A stretch of DNA of 64,000 bases, from positions 84,137-148,136 of the forward strand of contig CAIPVV010000053.1 in the NCBI GenBank assembly GCA_903868595.1, given 5' to 3'. The notes beneath the pieces were generated by a model. It ran no database searches. It saw only the letters and a list, made by a program, of their open reading frames with translations, and had not been told where the DNA came from. Made by a program: the position numbers and the translations under genes. Below are positions 17,289 to 25,788 of the stretch, piece by piece. Each line of letters begins with the position of its first letter. Position 1 is the first letter of the stretch. The DNA is from an uncultured Pseudomonadota bacterium. GTDB lineage: Bacteria > Pseudomonadota > Gammaproteobacteria > Steroidobacterales > Steroidobacteraceae.

Positions 17289-18371
17289 TCAGCCCGGCTC
17301 GGCCTCGAAGTGGTGCGAGAGGCGCCGGAAGCACCAGCGCAGCACGGGGTTGCGTACATATACCGCGTGCCGCGTGCGGGTGAGGTGAGCACCCAGGTAG
17401 CGCTTGATGCGGGCGTCCGTCCAGCCGGCCACGTAGTGGCTTAAGCCCTTCTGCAGTGCATATTCCAGGCAGTGAAACCAGCTGACGTAATACAGGTTGT
17501 TGTCGCGTGACTGCGGATACTGGAAGCCCAGGTACTTATCCAGCAGCTTGCCCGCGTGCTCGTAGCAGAGCTTCCAGCCGATGAGTTGCCCGTCCCTGCG
17601 GTAGGTGAAGAGCAGGCCGTCGTTGCTGGCGTCCTGAAACAGCTGACGGAAGAACTCCCGGTCCAGCACGTCGAAATGCACGTCGCTCTGCTCGTAGACG
17701 TTCACGTAAAGGCGGTAGAGCTGGTCGATGAAGGCCTCGTCCTGGAACACCGCCGAGCCCGTCCGCAGGATGTCCTCCTGCAGGAACTTGCGGATCCTCA
17801 GTTTGCGGCGCACGTCGGAGCGACGACCCGCTGAGAACGTGGCAATGCAGCTCTCGATGGAGTCGAAGTCGATGGACATCCAGCCCAGCGAGTTGCCCTC
17901 CACCATCACGAAGCCGGCCAGCTCCAGGGCCTGCACGAACGCCCGGACCGCGGCATTCTCGCGCGCATCCAGCAGCGGGGAATCCGCGGCGATGTCCTTC
18001 ACGATCAGCAGTCGGTGTTCCGAACCGTAGGTGCGCAGCAGCTCCTGCACGAGCGCCTCGGCGGACAGCCCGGCCGGGAGGGGCGCGTACTCGGTCACCG
18101 TGCTGCCTACAAACCGCGTTCGCCAGGACAGCAGTCGCCCCCAGTGGCGGAACAGCGGCAGCGACTGGATGCGCTGCCTCACGGGCTCATCCAGCGTCAT
18201 CAGCAGGTCGAAGGGTGCCTCAAAGGTCGGCATGCCGGAGGGCGACCACGCGGCGGTGAAGCCGATCGGCGGATGCCGCATGAACGTGTCCAGGTACTCG
18301 CCCGGCTCCAGCAGCGCCAGCAGGGGTGCACGGGATTCCGGAGAGGCAGGCGTTGCCAGGGGCGCCGGCAC
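17289..18371 (-). CDS. GNAT-fold acyltransferase (BioF2-like/Acetyltransf_6)
   Basis: The protein is about 360 residues. Its C-terminal half matches GNAT-fold N-acyltransferases of the BioF2-like/FemAB-related type: SAGRRSDVRRKLRIRKFLQE, LYRLYVNVYEQSDVHFDVLD, FRQLFQDASNDGLLFTYRRD, GQLIGWKLCYEHAGKLLDKY and YYVSWFHCLEYALQKGLSHY. Such enzymes transfer acyl groups from a CoA or ACP thioester to an amine. It is last in the reverse-strand operon; the chosen GTG at 18371 lies two bases after the ketosynthase stop. The true start could be a little further in. It may N-acylate the product of the aminotransferase. Confidence 0.75.
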   Translation of the reverse strand: MPAPLATPASPESRAPLLALLEPGEYLDTFMRHPPIGFTAAWSPSGMPTFEAPFDLLMTLDEPVRQRIQSLPLFRHWGRLLSWRTRFVGSTVTEYAPLPAGLSAEALVQELLRTYGSEHRLLIVKDIAADSPLLDARENAAVRAFVQALELAGFVMVEGNSLGWMSIDFDSIESCIATFSAGRRSDVRRKLRIRKFLQEDILRTGSAVFQDEAFIDQLYRLYVNVYEQSDVHFDVLDREFFRQLFQDASNDGLLFTYRRDGQLIGWKLCYEHAGKLLDKYLGFQYPQSRDNNLYYVSWFHCLEYALQKGLSHYVAGWTDARIKRYLGAHLTRTRHAVYVRNPVLRWCFRRLSHHFEAEPG

Positions 18372-18373
18372 GG

Positions 18374-19603
18374 CTAATCCCGGGTCAACGCCAGCACCGC
18401 GTTGAGCCCGCCAAAGGCAAAGGAGTTGCTCAGGGCTACCCTGATCGCCCGCTGCCGCGGGGCGTTGGCCACGTAGTCCAGATCGCACTCCGGATCCGGC
18501 ACGTCCAGGTTGAGCGTCGGCGGGAGCACCCCGTCGGCCAGCGCGCCCAGCACCGCCACCAGTTCCAGCGCGCCGGCTGCGCCCAGCGCGTGGCCGTGCA
18601 TCGACTTGGTCGACGACACGGCCAGGCCATCCGCATGTGCCCCGAAACTGCGGCGAATGGCGCGCGTCTCCGCCAGGTCATTGGCCACGGTGCCGGTACC
18701 GTGCGCATTGATGTAATCCACGTCCTTTGGCGAGAGCTCCGCGTCGCGCAGCGCCTGCGTCATGGCGGCACTGGCACCCACCACGTCCGGCGCCACGATG
18801 TCGCCCGCATCGCTGCTCATGCCGATGCCCGCCAGGCGCCCCAGGATCCTCGCCCCGCGCGCACGCGCGTGGGCACGGGATTCCAGCACGAAGACCGCCG
18901 CGCCCTCCGCCAGCACCAGGCCCCGGCGGTTCGCGCTGAAAGGCCGGCAGGTGTCATCCGAGAGCACGCGCATCGCCTCCCAGGCCCGCAGCGCGCCATA
19001 AGTGAGGCAGGCCTCGGTGCCACCGGTCACGACGACATCCGCCAGGCCGCTGCGGATCAACTGCGCGGCCTGCGCCAGGGCGTGGTTGGAGGACGCGCAG
19101 GCGCTGGCGACCACGAAGGCCGGGCCGCGCAGCCCATGGGCGATGCTGATTTGGCTCGCCGCCGCGTTGGGCATCAACCGCACGATCGTCAGCGGATGCA
19201 CGCGCGTGGCGCCCTCGCCATAGATCCGGTGGCTCTGCTCATCGTGCGTGGTTTCCCCGCCGATGCCCGTGCCCAGGATGACGCCCGTGCGCTGGGAGAG
19301 ATCCCCAAGCGTGAAATCCAGCCCCGACTGCGCGATGGCCTCCGCTGCCGCCACCAGTGCGAACTGCGCGGAGCGATCCAGCATCGTCAGCGTACGCTCG
19401 GCGATATGCGCGCCGGGGTTGAAGTCCGCCGGCACCTGCGCCGCGACTTCCACGCGCAGCTCCGCGGCACGCGGATGGCGCAGCGGCGCAATGCTGCTGC
19501 GGCCCGCACGCAGCGCCTCCCAGAGCGGGGCTGCGCCGATGCCGTAGGCGCTGACTGCGCCCATGCCGGTGATGACTGTCGCGCGATCGTCGCTGGTCGC
19601 CAT
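18374..19603 (-). CDS. Beta-ketoacyl-ACP synthase (FabF/KAS II family)
   Basis: This 409-residue thiolase-fold enzyme has all catalytic residues: Cys169 in VVASACASSNHA, His301 in NAHGTGT, and Lys333/His338 in STKSMHGHALGAAG. It ends in the normal SNSFAFGGLNAVL motif. It resembles FabF and NodE-type synthases used in specialised acyl chains more than the housekeeping gene, which normally sits in a fab operon. It begins five bases after the ACP stop, so it probably elongates the chain carried by that dedicated ACP. No ketoreductase, dehydratase or malonyltransferase is in the cluster, so those steps would be borrowed from fatty acid synthesis. Confidence 0.92.
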   Translation of the reverse strand: MATSDDRATVITGMGAVSAYGIGAAPLWEALRAGRSSIAPLRHPRAAELRVEVAAQVPADFNPGAHIAERTLTMLDRSAQFALVAAAEAIAQSGLDFTLGDLSQRTGVILGTGIGGETTHDEQSHRIYGEGATRVHPLTIVRLMPNAAASQISIAHGLRGPAFVVASACASSNHALAQAAQLIRSGLADVVVTGGTEACLTYGALRAWEAMRVLSDDTCRPFSANRRGLVLAEGAAVFVLESRAHARARGARILGRLAGIGMSSDAGDIVAPDVVGASAAMTQALRDAELSPKDVDYINAHGTGTVANDLAETRAIRRSFGAHADGLAVSSTKSMHGHALGAAGALELVAVLGALADGVLPPTLNLDVPDPECDLDYVANAPRQRAIRVALSNSFAFGGLNAVLALTRD

Positions 19604-19608
19604 GCTTG

Positions 19609-19896
19609 CTAGGCGCCCTTGCGGGCCGCCTTGGCCGCCTTGACCGCCAGGGCATCCCGGATGGCATCAATCAGGTGCTGCAGGGTGCCGGAGTCGATGT
19701 CCGCGCCCTGCTCCGGGAAGTCCACGTCAAAATGCTCCTCGAGGTCGAAGATCACCTCGATCGCCGTCAGCGAGGCAATGCCCAGGTCCTTGAGCGTCAG
19801 CTCCGGCTTGAGCGTCGCGATGTCCAGCTTGGCCTGCTTCGCGATGATGGCGAAGACTTCCCCGCGGATGCTCTCTTCCGACAATTCCGTGTTCAT
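19609..19896 (-). CDS. Dedicated acyl carrier protein
   Basis: The 95-residue protein has the ACP four-helix pattern. The phosphopantetheine Ser is Ser42 in KDLGIASLTAIEVIFDLEEH, where IAS replaces the common DSL. The following acidic helix II and FDVDFPEQGADIDSGTLQHL are typical. It ends in a Lys/Ala-rich tail (AVKAAKAARKGA) not found in housekeeping AcpP. The ATG at 19896 follows a GGGAGAGG ribosome site; a frame ten codons longer exists but lacks one. It lies between the aminotransferase and the ketosynthase. Confidence 0.9.
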   Translation of the reverse strand: MNTELSEESIRGEVFAIIAKQAKLDIATLKPELTLKDLGIASLTAIEVIFDLEEHFDVDFPEQGADIDSGTLQHLIDAIRDALAVKAAKAARKGA

Positions 19897-19925
19897 GCCC
19901 GCCTCTCCCGTTTGCACAGCCGCCA

Positions 19926-21341
19926 CTAACCGACCGAACCCAGGCGCTTGGCCTTGGTCAGCAACTGGTCCAGCAACACCATCGCCAGGTCGATCTCCTC
20001 GTAAGTGATGTTCAGAGACGGCGCAAACGTGATGACGTTCTTGTACCAGCCGCCCACGTCCAGCACCAAGCCGATCGGCTTGCCCTGGTGCGTGAGCTCT
20101 CCGGCCAGGCCGATGTCCACCATCTTGTCCAGCAGCGCCTTGTTGGGCGTGTAGCCGTCGTCCGTGCAGATTTCCGCGCGCAGCGCCAGTCCCAGGCCGT
20201 CCACGTCGCCGATTTCCTTGTGCCGCTTCTGCAGCTCCTTCAGCCCAGCCAGGAAATACGCGCCCTTTTCCGGCACGGTGCGCTCGTAGTCCATCTCGCG
20301 GCCGAGCTTCAGCACCTCAACGCCCAGCGACGTGCCCAGCGGGTTGGAATTGAAGGTGGAGTGCGTGGAGCCCGGCGGGAAGAGCGTCGGGTTGATGAGT
20401 TCTTCACGCGCCCACAGGCCCGAGAGTGGGTTCAGCCCGTTGGTGAGTGCCTTGCCGAACACGAGCACATCCGGTGTCACGCCGAAGTTCTCGATCGACC
20501 AGAGCTTGCCGGTGCGCCAGAAGCCCATCTGGATCTCATCCACCACCATCAGGATGCCGTACTTGTCCAGGACGCGCTTGAGGCCCTTGAAGAAGTTGCG
20601 CGGCGGCACGACGTAGCCGCCCGTGCCCTGGATCGGCTCCACGTAGAACGCGGCATACTCTGACTGGCCTACCTTAGGATCCCACACGCCGTTGTACTCG
20701 CTCTCAAAGAGGCGCTCGAACTGGTACACGCAGGAGTCGGAGTATTCCTCCGCCGACATCCCCTTCGGGCGGCGGAACGGATACGGGAACGGCAAGAACA
20801 TGGCGCGATCGCTGAAATGGCCGAAGCGGCGGCGGTAGCGGTAACTGGAGGTGATGGCCGAGGCCCCCAGCGTACGGCCGTGGTAGCCGCCCTCGAACGC
20901 GAACATCAAGCTCTTGCCGTTGCGGGCATTGCGCACGATCTTCAGCGAATCCTCGATCGCCTGGGCGCCGCCGACATTGAAGTGCACGCGGCCCTTTAGG
21001 CCGAACTTGGATTGCATGTCACGCGCCACCATCCCGGCCAGCTCGATGCGCGTGGGGTGCAGGTACTGACTGGCGACCTGCGGGAGCGTGTCGATCTGCC
21101 GCTTCAGCGCATCCGTGAGGCGCGGGTTGGCATAGCCGAAGTTTACCGCCGAGTACCACATCTGAAGGTCCAGGTACGGGATGCCGGCGCTGTCGAACAT
21201 ATAGCTGCCTTCGCAGCTCCTGAAGATCTTCGGCGGATCAACGTAGTGCACCGTGTCGCCGAAGGAGCTGTACTGCGCCTCCTCGGCCAGCAGCGCGGCG
21301 TCATCCAGGAACGGGGGGCTCTTCATGTCGGGTGCATTCAT
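19926..21341 (-). CDS. Class III (aspartate aminotransferase family) PLP enzyme
   Basis: The 471-residue aminotransferase has the class III features: FNVGGAQAIEDSLKIVRNAR at the cofactor phosphate site, FEGGYHGRTLGAS, the Asp that binds the pyridine nitrogen in ILMVVDEIQMGFWRTG (Asp268), the Schiff-base Lys297 in DVLVFGKALTNGLNPLSG, and STHSTFNSNPLGTSLG. Class III enzymes move amino groups to or from terminal aldehydes or ketones. Next to an ACP and a ketosynthase it may aminate a keto or aldehyde acyl product; this is inference. I chose the ATG at 21341, since the longer frame overlaps the phosphatase gene upstream. Confidence 0.9.
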   Translation of the reverse strand: MNAPDMKSPPFLDDAALLAEEAQYSSFGDTVHYVDPPKIFRSCEGSYMFDSAGIPYLDLQMWYSAVNFGYANPRLTDALKRQIDTLPQVASQYLHPTRIELAGMVARDMQSKFGLKGRVHFNVGGAQAIEDSLKIVRNARNGKSLMFAFEGGYHGRTLGASAITSSYRYRRRFGHFSDRAMFLPFPYPFRRPKGMSAEEYSDSCVYQFERLFESEYNGVWDPKVGQSEYAAFYVEPIQGTGGYVVPPRNFFKGLKRVLDKYGILMVVDEIQMGFWRTGKLWSIENFGVTPDVLVFGKALTNGLNPLSGLWAREELINPTLFPPGSTHSTFNSNPLGTSLGVEVLKLGREMDYERTVPEKGAYFLAGLKELQKRHKEIGDVDGLGLALRAEICTDDGYTPNKALLDKMVDIGLAGELTHQGKPIGLVLDVGGWYKNVITFAPSLNITYEEIDLAMVLLDQLLTKAKRLGSVG

Positions 21342-21388
21342 GTTCTGGCGTATTCCGTAAGAGTAAAGTGGTGGCGCCGTTGCGACGC

Positions 21389-22054
21389 TCAAGCAGCAAT
21401 TCGGGCAAGACGCGGCAGCAACTCGATCGCGTCGGCAAAGCCCGCAATCCCCGTGTGCGGCAATCCCTTGGCCTCGCAGTGCACGCGCAGCTTGCCCTTG
21501 GCGAAGGTGTGCGTGGCCGTGCCCGCCGCGCAGAAGTCGGAAGTCCCGTCGCCAATCAGCAGCACCCCGTGGCGAACCTGAGGCGCGGAAGAACGGATCT
21601 GCGCGCACTTGCAGGTACCGCTGCCGCAGCCCGCGGCCTCGAAGGGGGACGCCAGGCGCCATTGGCGGGCCTCGCTGCCCGGCAGCAGCCGATTGGCGGC
21701 GATGGGCAGGTCGGTGAGATCATGGCGCCGCAGGATGCGATGGATCGCGTAGTCCATGCCATCGCTGACGATGCCCACCTGGTAGCCCAAGGCCGCGGCC
21801 TGCCGCAGGAACGCCGGGAAGGCCGGGTCGATCTCGATGTCATCCAGGTGCGCGTTGAGCGTGTCCGCGTCCAGGTCCAGGAGGGCCACCTGCCGCTGCA
21901 TGCATTCCCGCGAACCTATCCGCCCGGCAAGCCAATCCTGCTCCAGTTCGCGCCAGCCGTCCCGGCCGTAACGCTCCAGCAGCGAGTCGATGACATCCGT
22001 GAGTGCGATCGTGCCGTCAAAGTCGCACAGCACCGTCCAGTTATCTAAAGCCAT
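21389..22054 (-). CDS. HAD-IB phosphatase, MtnX-like
   Basis: The 221-residue HAD hydrolase has motif I DFDGTIALTD, motif II VGIVSDGMDYAI and motif III/IV LLIGDGTSDFCAAG. It also has a Cys-rich insertion GCGSGTCKCAQ seen in MtnX-like members that act on phosphoserine-type or keto-enol phosphates. It heads the reverse-strand cluster; the aminotransferase starts 47 bases later. No methionine-salvage genes are nearby, so it more likely dephosphorylates a pathway intermediate, and an amino-alcohol phosphate would be consistent. Confidence 0.85.
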   Translation of the reverse strand: MALDNWTVLCDFDGTIALTDVIDSLLERYGRDGWRELEQDWLAGRIGSRECMQRQVALLDLDADTLNAHLDDIEIDPAFPAFLRQAAALGYQVGIVSDGMDYAIHRILRRHDLTDLPIAANRLLPGSEARQWRLASPFEAAGCGSGTCKCAQIRSSAPQVRHGVLLIGDGTSDFCAAGTATHTFAKGKLRVHCEAKGLPHTGIAGFADAIELLPRLARIAA

Positions 22055-22484
22055 GCCTTACTCGCCGGCCTATTACAGGCACTTAACTTAGGACATGGAC
22101 CTTTCGGTCACCTTTCGATCGGTCACCCCGCCGAGGCCCGGCCTTGCGTGCCCGGCAGAGACAGCGTGTGCAGGCGCAACCGCTTCGGCACGCGTATCGC
22201 TGCACCGGCGCAGACGCCGTTGCAGCGGTACAACGCAGCGGCGTGCTTGGGCGCGAGGGCATTGCCGGGGCGCCGACCGGGCGCGGTGGCCGCCAACCGC
22301 ACCGGTGCAGGCGCTAAAGGCTTGAGGATTGATTCGCCGTGGGTTTGAGCCGGTACGCTTCGCGTCACGGTCGCGAAGTACCTGCATAAGCACCTGATTC
22401 ATCGCATCCAGTGTCCCGGTGCCACGCAAGCTGTATGCCATCCCGCTATTGGACCGCCCAGCCGGCCCACCGCACAGTGACCGC
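22055..22484. other. Intergenic stretch upstream of the phosphatase-aminotransferase operon
   Basis: These 430 bases contain no recognisable gene on either strand. The part next to 22054 (ttatctaaag, then ggcctattacaggcacttaacttagg) is less GC-rich than its surroundings and is the most likely promoter region of the reverse-strand operon. The remainder is arginine/alanine-rich in all frames. Confidence 0.4.
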
Positions 22485-22748
22485 ATGACACAACACCGCC
22501 AAACGATCTGGTTGCAGGTGGATTACCTCACCTTCGACCGGTACCTACGGGAGTACCCGCGCCCCCTGGTGCCCGACCCGCCGTTGAACAAGCCCGCCCG
22601 GCTGCGCGAATGGTCTGACGTGAGCCTGGGACCCTGGCCGGCGAACGCCGTGGCCAAGCTCCTGCAGGTGCATGGCCTTCGTTACCTGGTGCGGGACCTG
22701 GCCGGGGAGGCGCGCGAGGCCGGCATGCCCGAGCCGCCCTGGGGTTGA
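22485..22748 (+). CDS. Small hypothetical protein (87 aa)
   Basis: The forward frame encodes 87 residues beginning MTQHRQTIWLQVDYLTFDRY and ending AGMPEPPWG. It is soluble, with several aromatic residues and Pro-rich turns (REYPRPLVPDPPLNKPARLR, SLGPWPANAVAKLL). Composition and codon use are natural for a protein, but I do not recognise a family. A start 22 codons earlier (22419) is possible; I preferred the internal ATG because the added residues look unrelated. No operon partner is evident. Confidence 0.5.
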   Translation: MTQHRQTIWLQVDYLTFDRYLREYPRPLVPDPPLNKPARLREWSDVSLGPWPANAVAKLLQVHGLRYLVRDLAGEAREAGMPEPPWG

Positions 22749-22932
22749 CTCGGGAGCACGCCGGAACAGGCGGCGTGCCGAACCTGCGCCGCGCCCCCCG
22801 CAGGACGCGCGAACCCCTGTGGGGCGGCAGCAGGCAAAGGACCGCATCAGGCCTTGACGGTGACCTGCGTGCCTACCGTGCTGTCGTTGTCACCCGCACC
22901 CGCAGCTCGTCGGGCGGGCTCTCTACCCAGGG

Positions 22933-23286
22933 CTACTCGGAGGGCTTGATGCCGTCCACGAAGTACTCCGTGTCCCCAAAGCAGGAACTCGGCACCCACT
23001 TGTGCTGGGCATACTGCAAGGCCACTCGCTTGCCCATCGAGGCGTTGATCTGGGCCGCCACGGCGTCGCTGGGCACGGTGAAGTAGAACTTCTCGGTCAG
23101 CGTGCCGGGCATCGTCACCATGGCCATCTCGCCTTCCCAGGTCTTGCAGACCCAGCCGCGCTGGGAGAGCTTCTGCACGTACCCGGCACGCTCACCCGTC
23201 GCGTACGACCAGTGCAGCGTCAGCCAGGTAAAGCCGCCCAGGGCCGCAACGATCGCTATCAGCACCATCGACACTATTTTGATCAC
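22933..23286 (-). CDS. Small membrane-anchored hypothetical protein
   Basis: About 117 residues: an N-terminal transmembrane helix (VSMVLIAIVAALGGFTWLTL) and a periplasmic domain with two cysteines (WVCKTWEGEMAMVTMPGTL and VPSSCFGDTEYFVDGIKPSE) and the stretch KFYFTVPSDAVAAQINASMG. Proteins of this pattern occur in many proteobacteria, sometimes mislabelled as 6-phosphogluconate dehydrogenase; the function is unknown. I placed the start at the GTG at 23286 so that the helix is N-terminal; a longer frame to 23358 has a His-rich leader. Confidence 0.6.
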   Translation of the reverse strand: MIKIVSMVLIAIVAALGGFTWLTLHWSYATGERAGYVQKLSQRGWVCKTWEGEMAMVTMPGTLTEKFYFTVPSDAVAAQINASMGKRVALQYAQHKWVPSSCFGDTEYFVDGIKPSE

Positions 23287-23373
23287 GCGGGAGCCTGCCC
23301 AGGGAATGTTCGTTATTCCATGAGTATGCCCCCCGCCATGGGCTCTGCCCAGCGTCACGGTCGAACCCCGGCC

Positions 23374-24939
23374 TTACCGCCCGGTCAGTCGCACGCGGTG
23401 CCAGGAGGGCCGCGAGGCCCGCTTCAGGAAACCCGTGAGGTCGGCCAGCTGCTCAATCTCCGAGGAGAGCACGGCCGACTCGATCACGCGCTGTTGGCTA
23501 ACGCTGCGGGAACTGCGCCACTCGCCGGGACGTCGACTAAACGACTCCTGCCGCCGCAGGACCTCGCGCTCGCCGATCAGGCGGCTCGCGAACTGCGCCG
23601 TGCCGCCCCGCTCGCTGGCCGAGCAGCGCAGGATCAGCGTCGTGCCGCAGTTCTCGATGAGCGTCTGCGCGTCGCCAATGCCGTAGGTCGAGCTGACCTG
23701 CGCCACGGACTGGAAACCCAGCATGCAGCGACCGCCAAACTTGCGAAGGCGGGCCAGCGCATCCTTCAGCCCGTCGATAGCCCCCAGCGCATCCAGCTCA
23801 TCGACGAAGAACCACAGGCGCCACGGGTCCTGCGCCGTGCGCTCCGGGCCGTTCATCGTCTCGAATATCGCCAGGCGCAGCCACGCCGAGATCACCGAGC
23901 GCAACGCGGCGATCTGGGTTGCCGAATAGGGCAGGAACAAGGCGCGTGTCCGCGGGCCGTCAGGGCGGTCGGCGCTGCGGATCCATTGCCGCAGGGATAC
24001 GGGCCGCCCCTGGCTCTGCCCCTGGTGGGCAAGGCTGGCCACGTAGGTGGCGGTGACGGCACGGATGGAGCCAAACATGCGCTCATTGGCCCCGTCCAGA
24101 TAGGTTCGCGCCGGCGTGCCGTCCAGCAGCGCGGCCAGCTCGTCATGTCGGGCCAGGGTCAGCACCTGGTAGAGCTCGGCCACGGTCCGGACCTGCGGAT
24201 GCGTTTTGCCCAGTTCCCAGAGCTGGCGGATCGCGCAGGCCAGAAACACCCGCGCATAGTTTCGCCAGCTGCGCTCCTCCCCCGGATGATCCGGGATCAG
24301 CGCCCGGGCCAGTTGCTCCACGTCATAGGGCTGCTGGATCTCCCCGAACAGGTCCCACGGCGCCGCCTGCGGCTCGAACGGATTGAGGATCTGGTCGCCC
24401 GCCTTCGGATCGTAGAAGCGCGACAGGTAGCCCCCGTCAGGATCGGCGATGATCGCGCGGTCGCCGCGGTCCAGCGCAGCCTGCAGGACCTCGCGGATGG
24501 CCGTGCTCTTGCCCGTGCCCGTGGTGCCGATGACCTTGATGTGCTTGGTCTCATCCAGCACATCCAGCGGCAGCCCCGCCAGCGTGATGCCGCCGGGACG
24601 GCGCCGGGCCCGCCTGGGCCATCGGACCGACGGTGCAAGGCGCGCCCCGCGCTGGACCTGAAGCGGCGTGTCCCGCGGCGTAAGGCCCAGGCCCGCCAGC
24701 ACGCCCAGTGCAAGGAAGAACACCCAGCCCGCAACGTACAGCGCGCCCGCATCGCGCGGCAGCGCCAGGCGCGCCGCCAGCGACGGCCGTAGCAGCATCC
24801 ACAGGAGCGCTCCCCCCAGCGTCACCAGCACCACCACGAGGGGTGCAGCCACCCAGCGTCGCCACGGCGCCCGTCCGACCCGCAGCATCACGAGGACCGG
24901 AACGCCGGTGGCGAGCAGCAAAAGGACCGGCTCTCTCAT
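23374..24939 (-). CDS. Orphan type IV secretion coupling protein (TraD/TrwB-like ATPase)
   Basis: The 521-residue protein has three N-terminal hydrophobic segments (LLLLATGVPVLVML, VAAPLVVVLVTLGGALLWML and ALYVAGWVFFLALGVLAGLG). A hexameric-motor ATPase domain follows, with Walker A KVIGTTGTGKSTAIREV, IIADPDGGYLSRFYDP, Walker B RLWFFVDELDALG and the downstream RKFGGRCMLGFQSVAQVSST. These are features of TraD/TrwB/VirD4 coupling proteins that pump DNA in conjugation. No relaxase or mating-pair genes are present here, so it is an orphan: a relic of a mobile element, or a chromosomal DNA-translocation protein. Confidence 0.85.
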   Translation of the reverse strand: MREPVLLLLATGVPVLVMLRVGRAPWRRWVAAPLVVVLVTLGGALLWMLLRPSLAARLALPRDAGALYVAGWVFFLALGVLAGLGLTPRDTPLQVQRGARLAPSVRWPRRARRRPGGITLAGLPLDVLDETKHIKVIGTTGTGKSTAIREVLQAALDRGDRAIIADPDGGYLSRFYDPKAGDQILNPFEPQAAPWDLFGEIQQPYDVEQLARALIPDHPGEERSWRNYARVFLACAIRQLWELGKTHPQVRTVAELYQVLTLARHDELAALLDGTPARTYLDGANERMFGSIRAVTATYVASLAHQGQSQGRPVSLRQWIRSADRPDGPRTRALFLPYSATQIAALRSVISAWLRLAIFETMNGPERTAQDPWRLWFFVDELDALGAIDGLKDALARLRKFGGRCMLGFQSVAQVSSTYGIGDAQTLIENCGTTLILRCSASERGGTAQFASRLIGEREVLRRQESFSRRPGEWRSSRSVSQQRVIESAVLSSEIEQLADLTGFLKRASRPSWHRVRLTGR

Positions 24940-25085
24940 GGCTGCCCGGCGGCCCGGTACGCGCTCGCGGGCGCCGGCTGACGCAGCCGATGCGATCCGC
25001 GGGCGCCGGGGGTATCGTGCGACTGGCGTGGATCACAAAAACAAGTGCCCGGGTCAGCGACCCGGCACACCGGGGAATCAACACC

Positions 25086-25514
25086 ATGAATAGCCTCTCG
25101 CGCAGCCTGTCCCTTGCGGCGATCGCCACTTTTTCGACCCTTGCCTGGGCCAAGGGCCCGGCGACGACCGCACAGGTGGTGGAACACCATCTGGCGGCCT
25201 CGGCCGCGGGCGACGTGCCGGCCGTGCTGCGCGACTATGCCGACACTGCCGTGACCATCTCCCCGAACGGCCAGACCCAGGGCAAGGCCGCGCTGGAGAA
25301 GCTCTTCACCGCGGTGCTGGCCGGCCCCCCGGGAGCCCGCCCTCGACTGATCCTCAAGCAGCAGGTCTTCATCGGCGAAGTCGGCTACATCACCTGGGTG
25401 CAGAATGAGGGCAAGGCCGGCGAGACGCAGGGCTCCGACACGTTCATCGTCCACCAGGGCAAGATCATTGCGCAGACGGTGGTGATGTTTACGGCCCCTG
25501 CCGCAGGTCGGTAG
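25086..25514 (+). CDS. Exported SnoaL-like (NTF2-fold) protein
   Basis: The 142-residue protein has a signal peptide (LSLAAIATFSTLAWA) and an NTF2/SnoaL-like fold: QVVEHHLAASAAGDVPAVLR, DYADTAVTISPNGQTQGKAA, LEKLFTAVL, VGYITWVQNEGKAG and SDTFIVHQGKIIAQTVVMF. This small alpha+beta barrel serves as an isomerase, hydrolase or binding protein in different families; no active site can be assigned. The ATG at 25086 begins the signal peptide; the longer open frame upstream overlaps the coupling-protein gene in antisense and is not real. Confidence 0.8.
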   Translation: MNSLSRSLSLAAIATFSTLAWAKGPATTAQVVEHHLAASAAGDVPAVLRDYADTAVTISPNGQTQGKAALEKLFTAVLAGPPGARPRLILKQQVFIGEVGYITWVQNEGKAGETQGSDTFIVHQGKIIAQTVVMFTAPAAGR

Positions 25515-25723
25515 GCCCGAGCCGCCGCACCCCTGCAAGACCAGGCCCGCCCGGTCGGCACGACGGCCAGCGTGCCCGCTTCGCGACAACTTCATCGCAT
25601 TCTCCCTGCTGCAGGCCGGCAGGCGGCCACAGTGTCCTGGGGATACTGGGGCGGCAAGGGGCGGACTTGCGAGCGGTCTATCGCGCGCAAACGCCCCGAT
25701 AAGCGAGTTGACGCCCAGCAGCG

Positions 25724-25740
25724 TGTCAGCCTTTTGTCAG
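25724..25740. promoter_or_regulatory. Direct repeat TGTCAG-N5-TGTCAG, putative OmpR-type operator
   Basis: TGTCAG occurs at 25724-25729 and again at 25735-25740, starts 11 bases apart. This is the spacing of tandem half-sites bound by OmpR/PhoB-family regulators. It lies upstream of the small membrane ORF and of a response regulator of that family, and a matching repeat follows the kinase gene (28107-28122). Confidence 0.5.
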
Positions 25741-25788
25741 GCTGATCATTCACCCTAAGCTCAGGTGACAGCGCTGGAGGCGTTCACG

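Noticed and set aside
18326..19612. 428-residue forward frame opposite the ketosynthase
   Set aside because: The reverse strand has all catalytic residues of a ketosynthase; the forward frame is Arg/His-rich with no motif.
23002..24792. 596-residue forward frame opposite the coupling ATPase
   Set aside because: Antisense of a gene with intact Walker motifs; no start context or family features.
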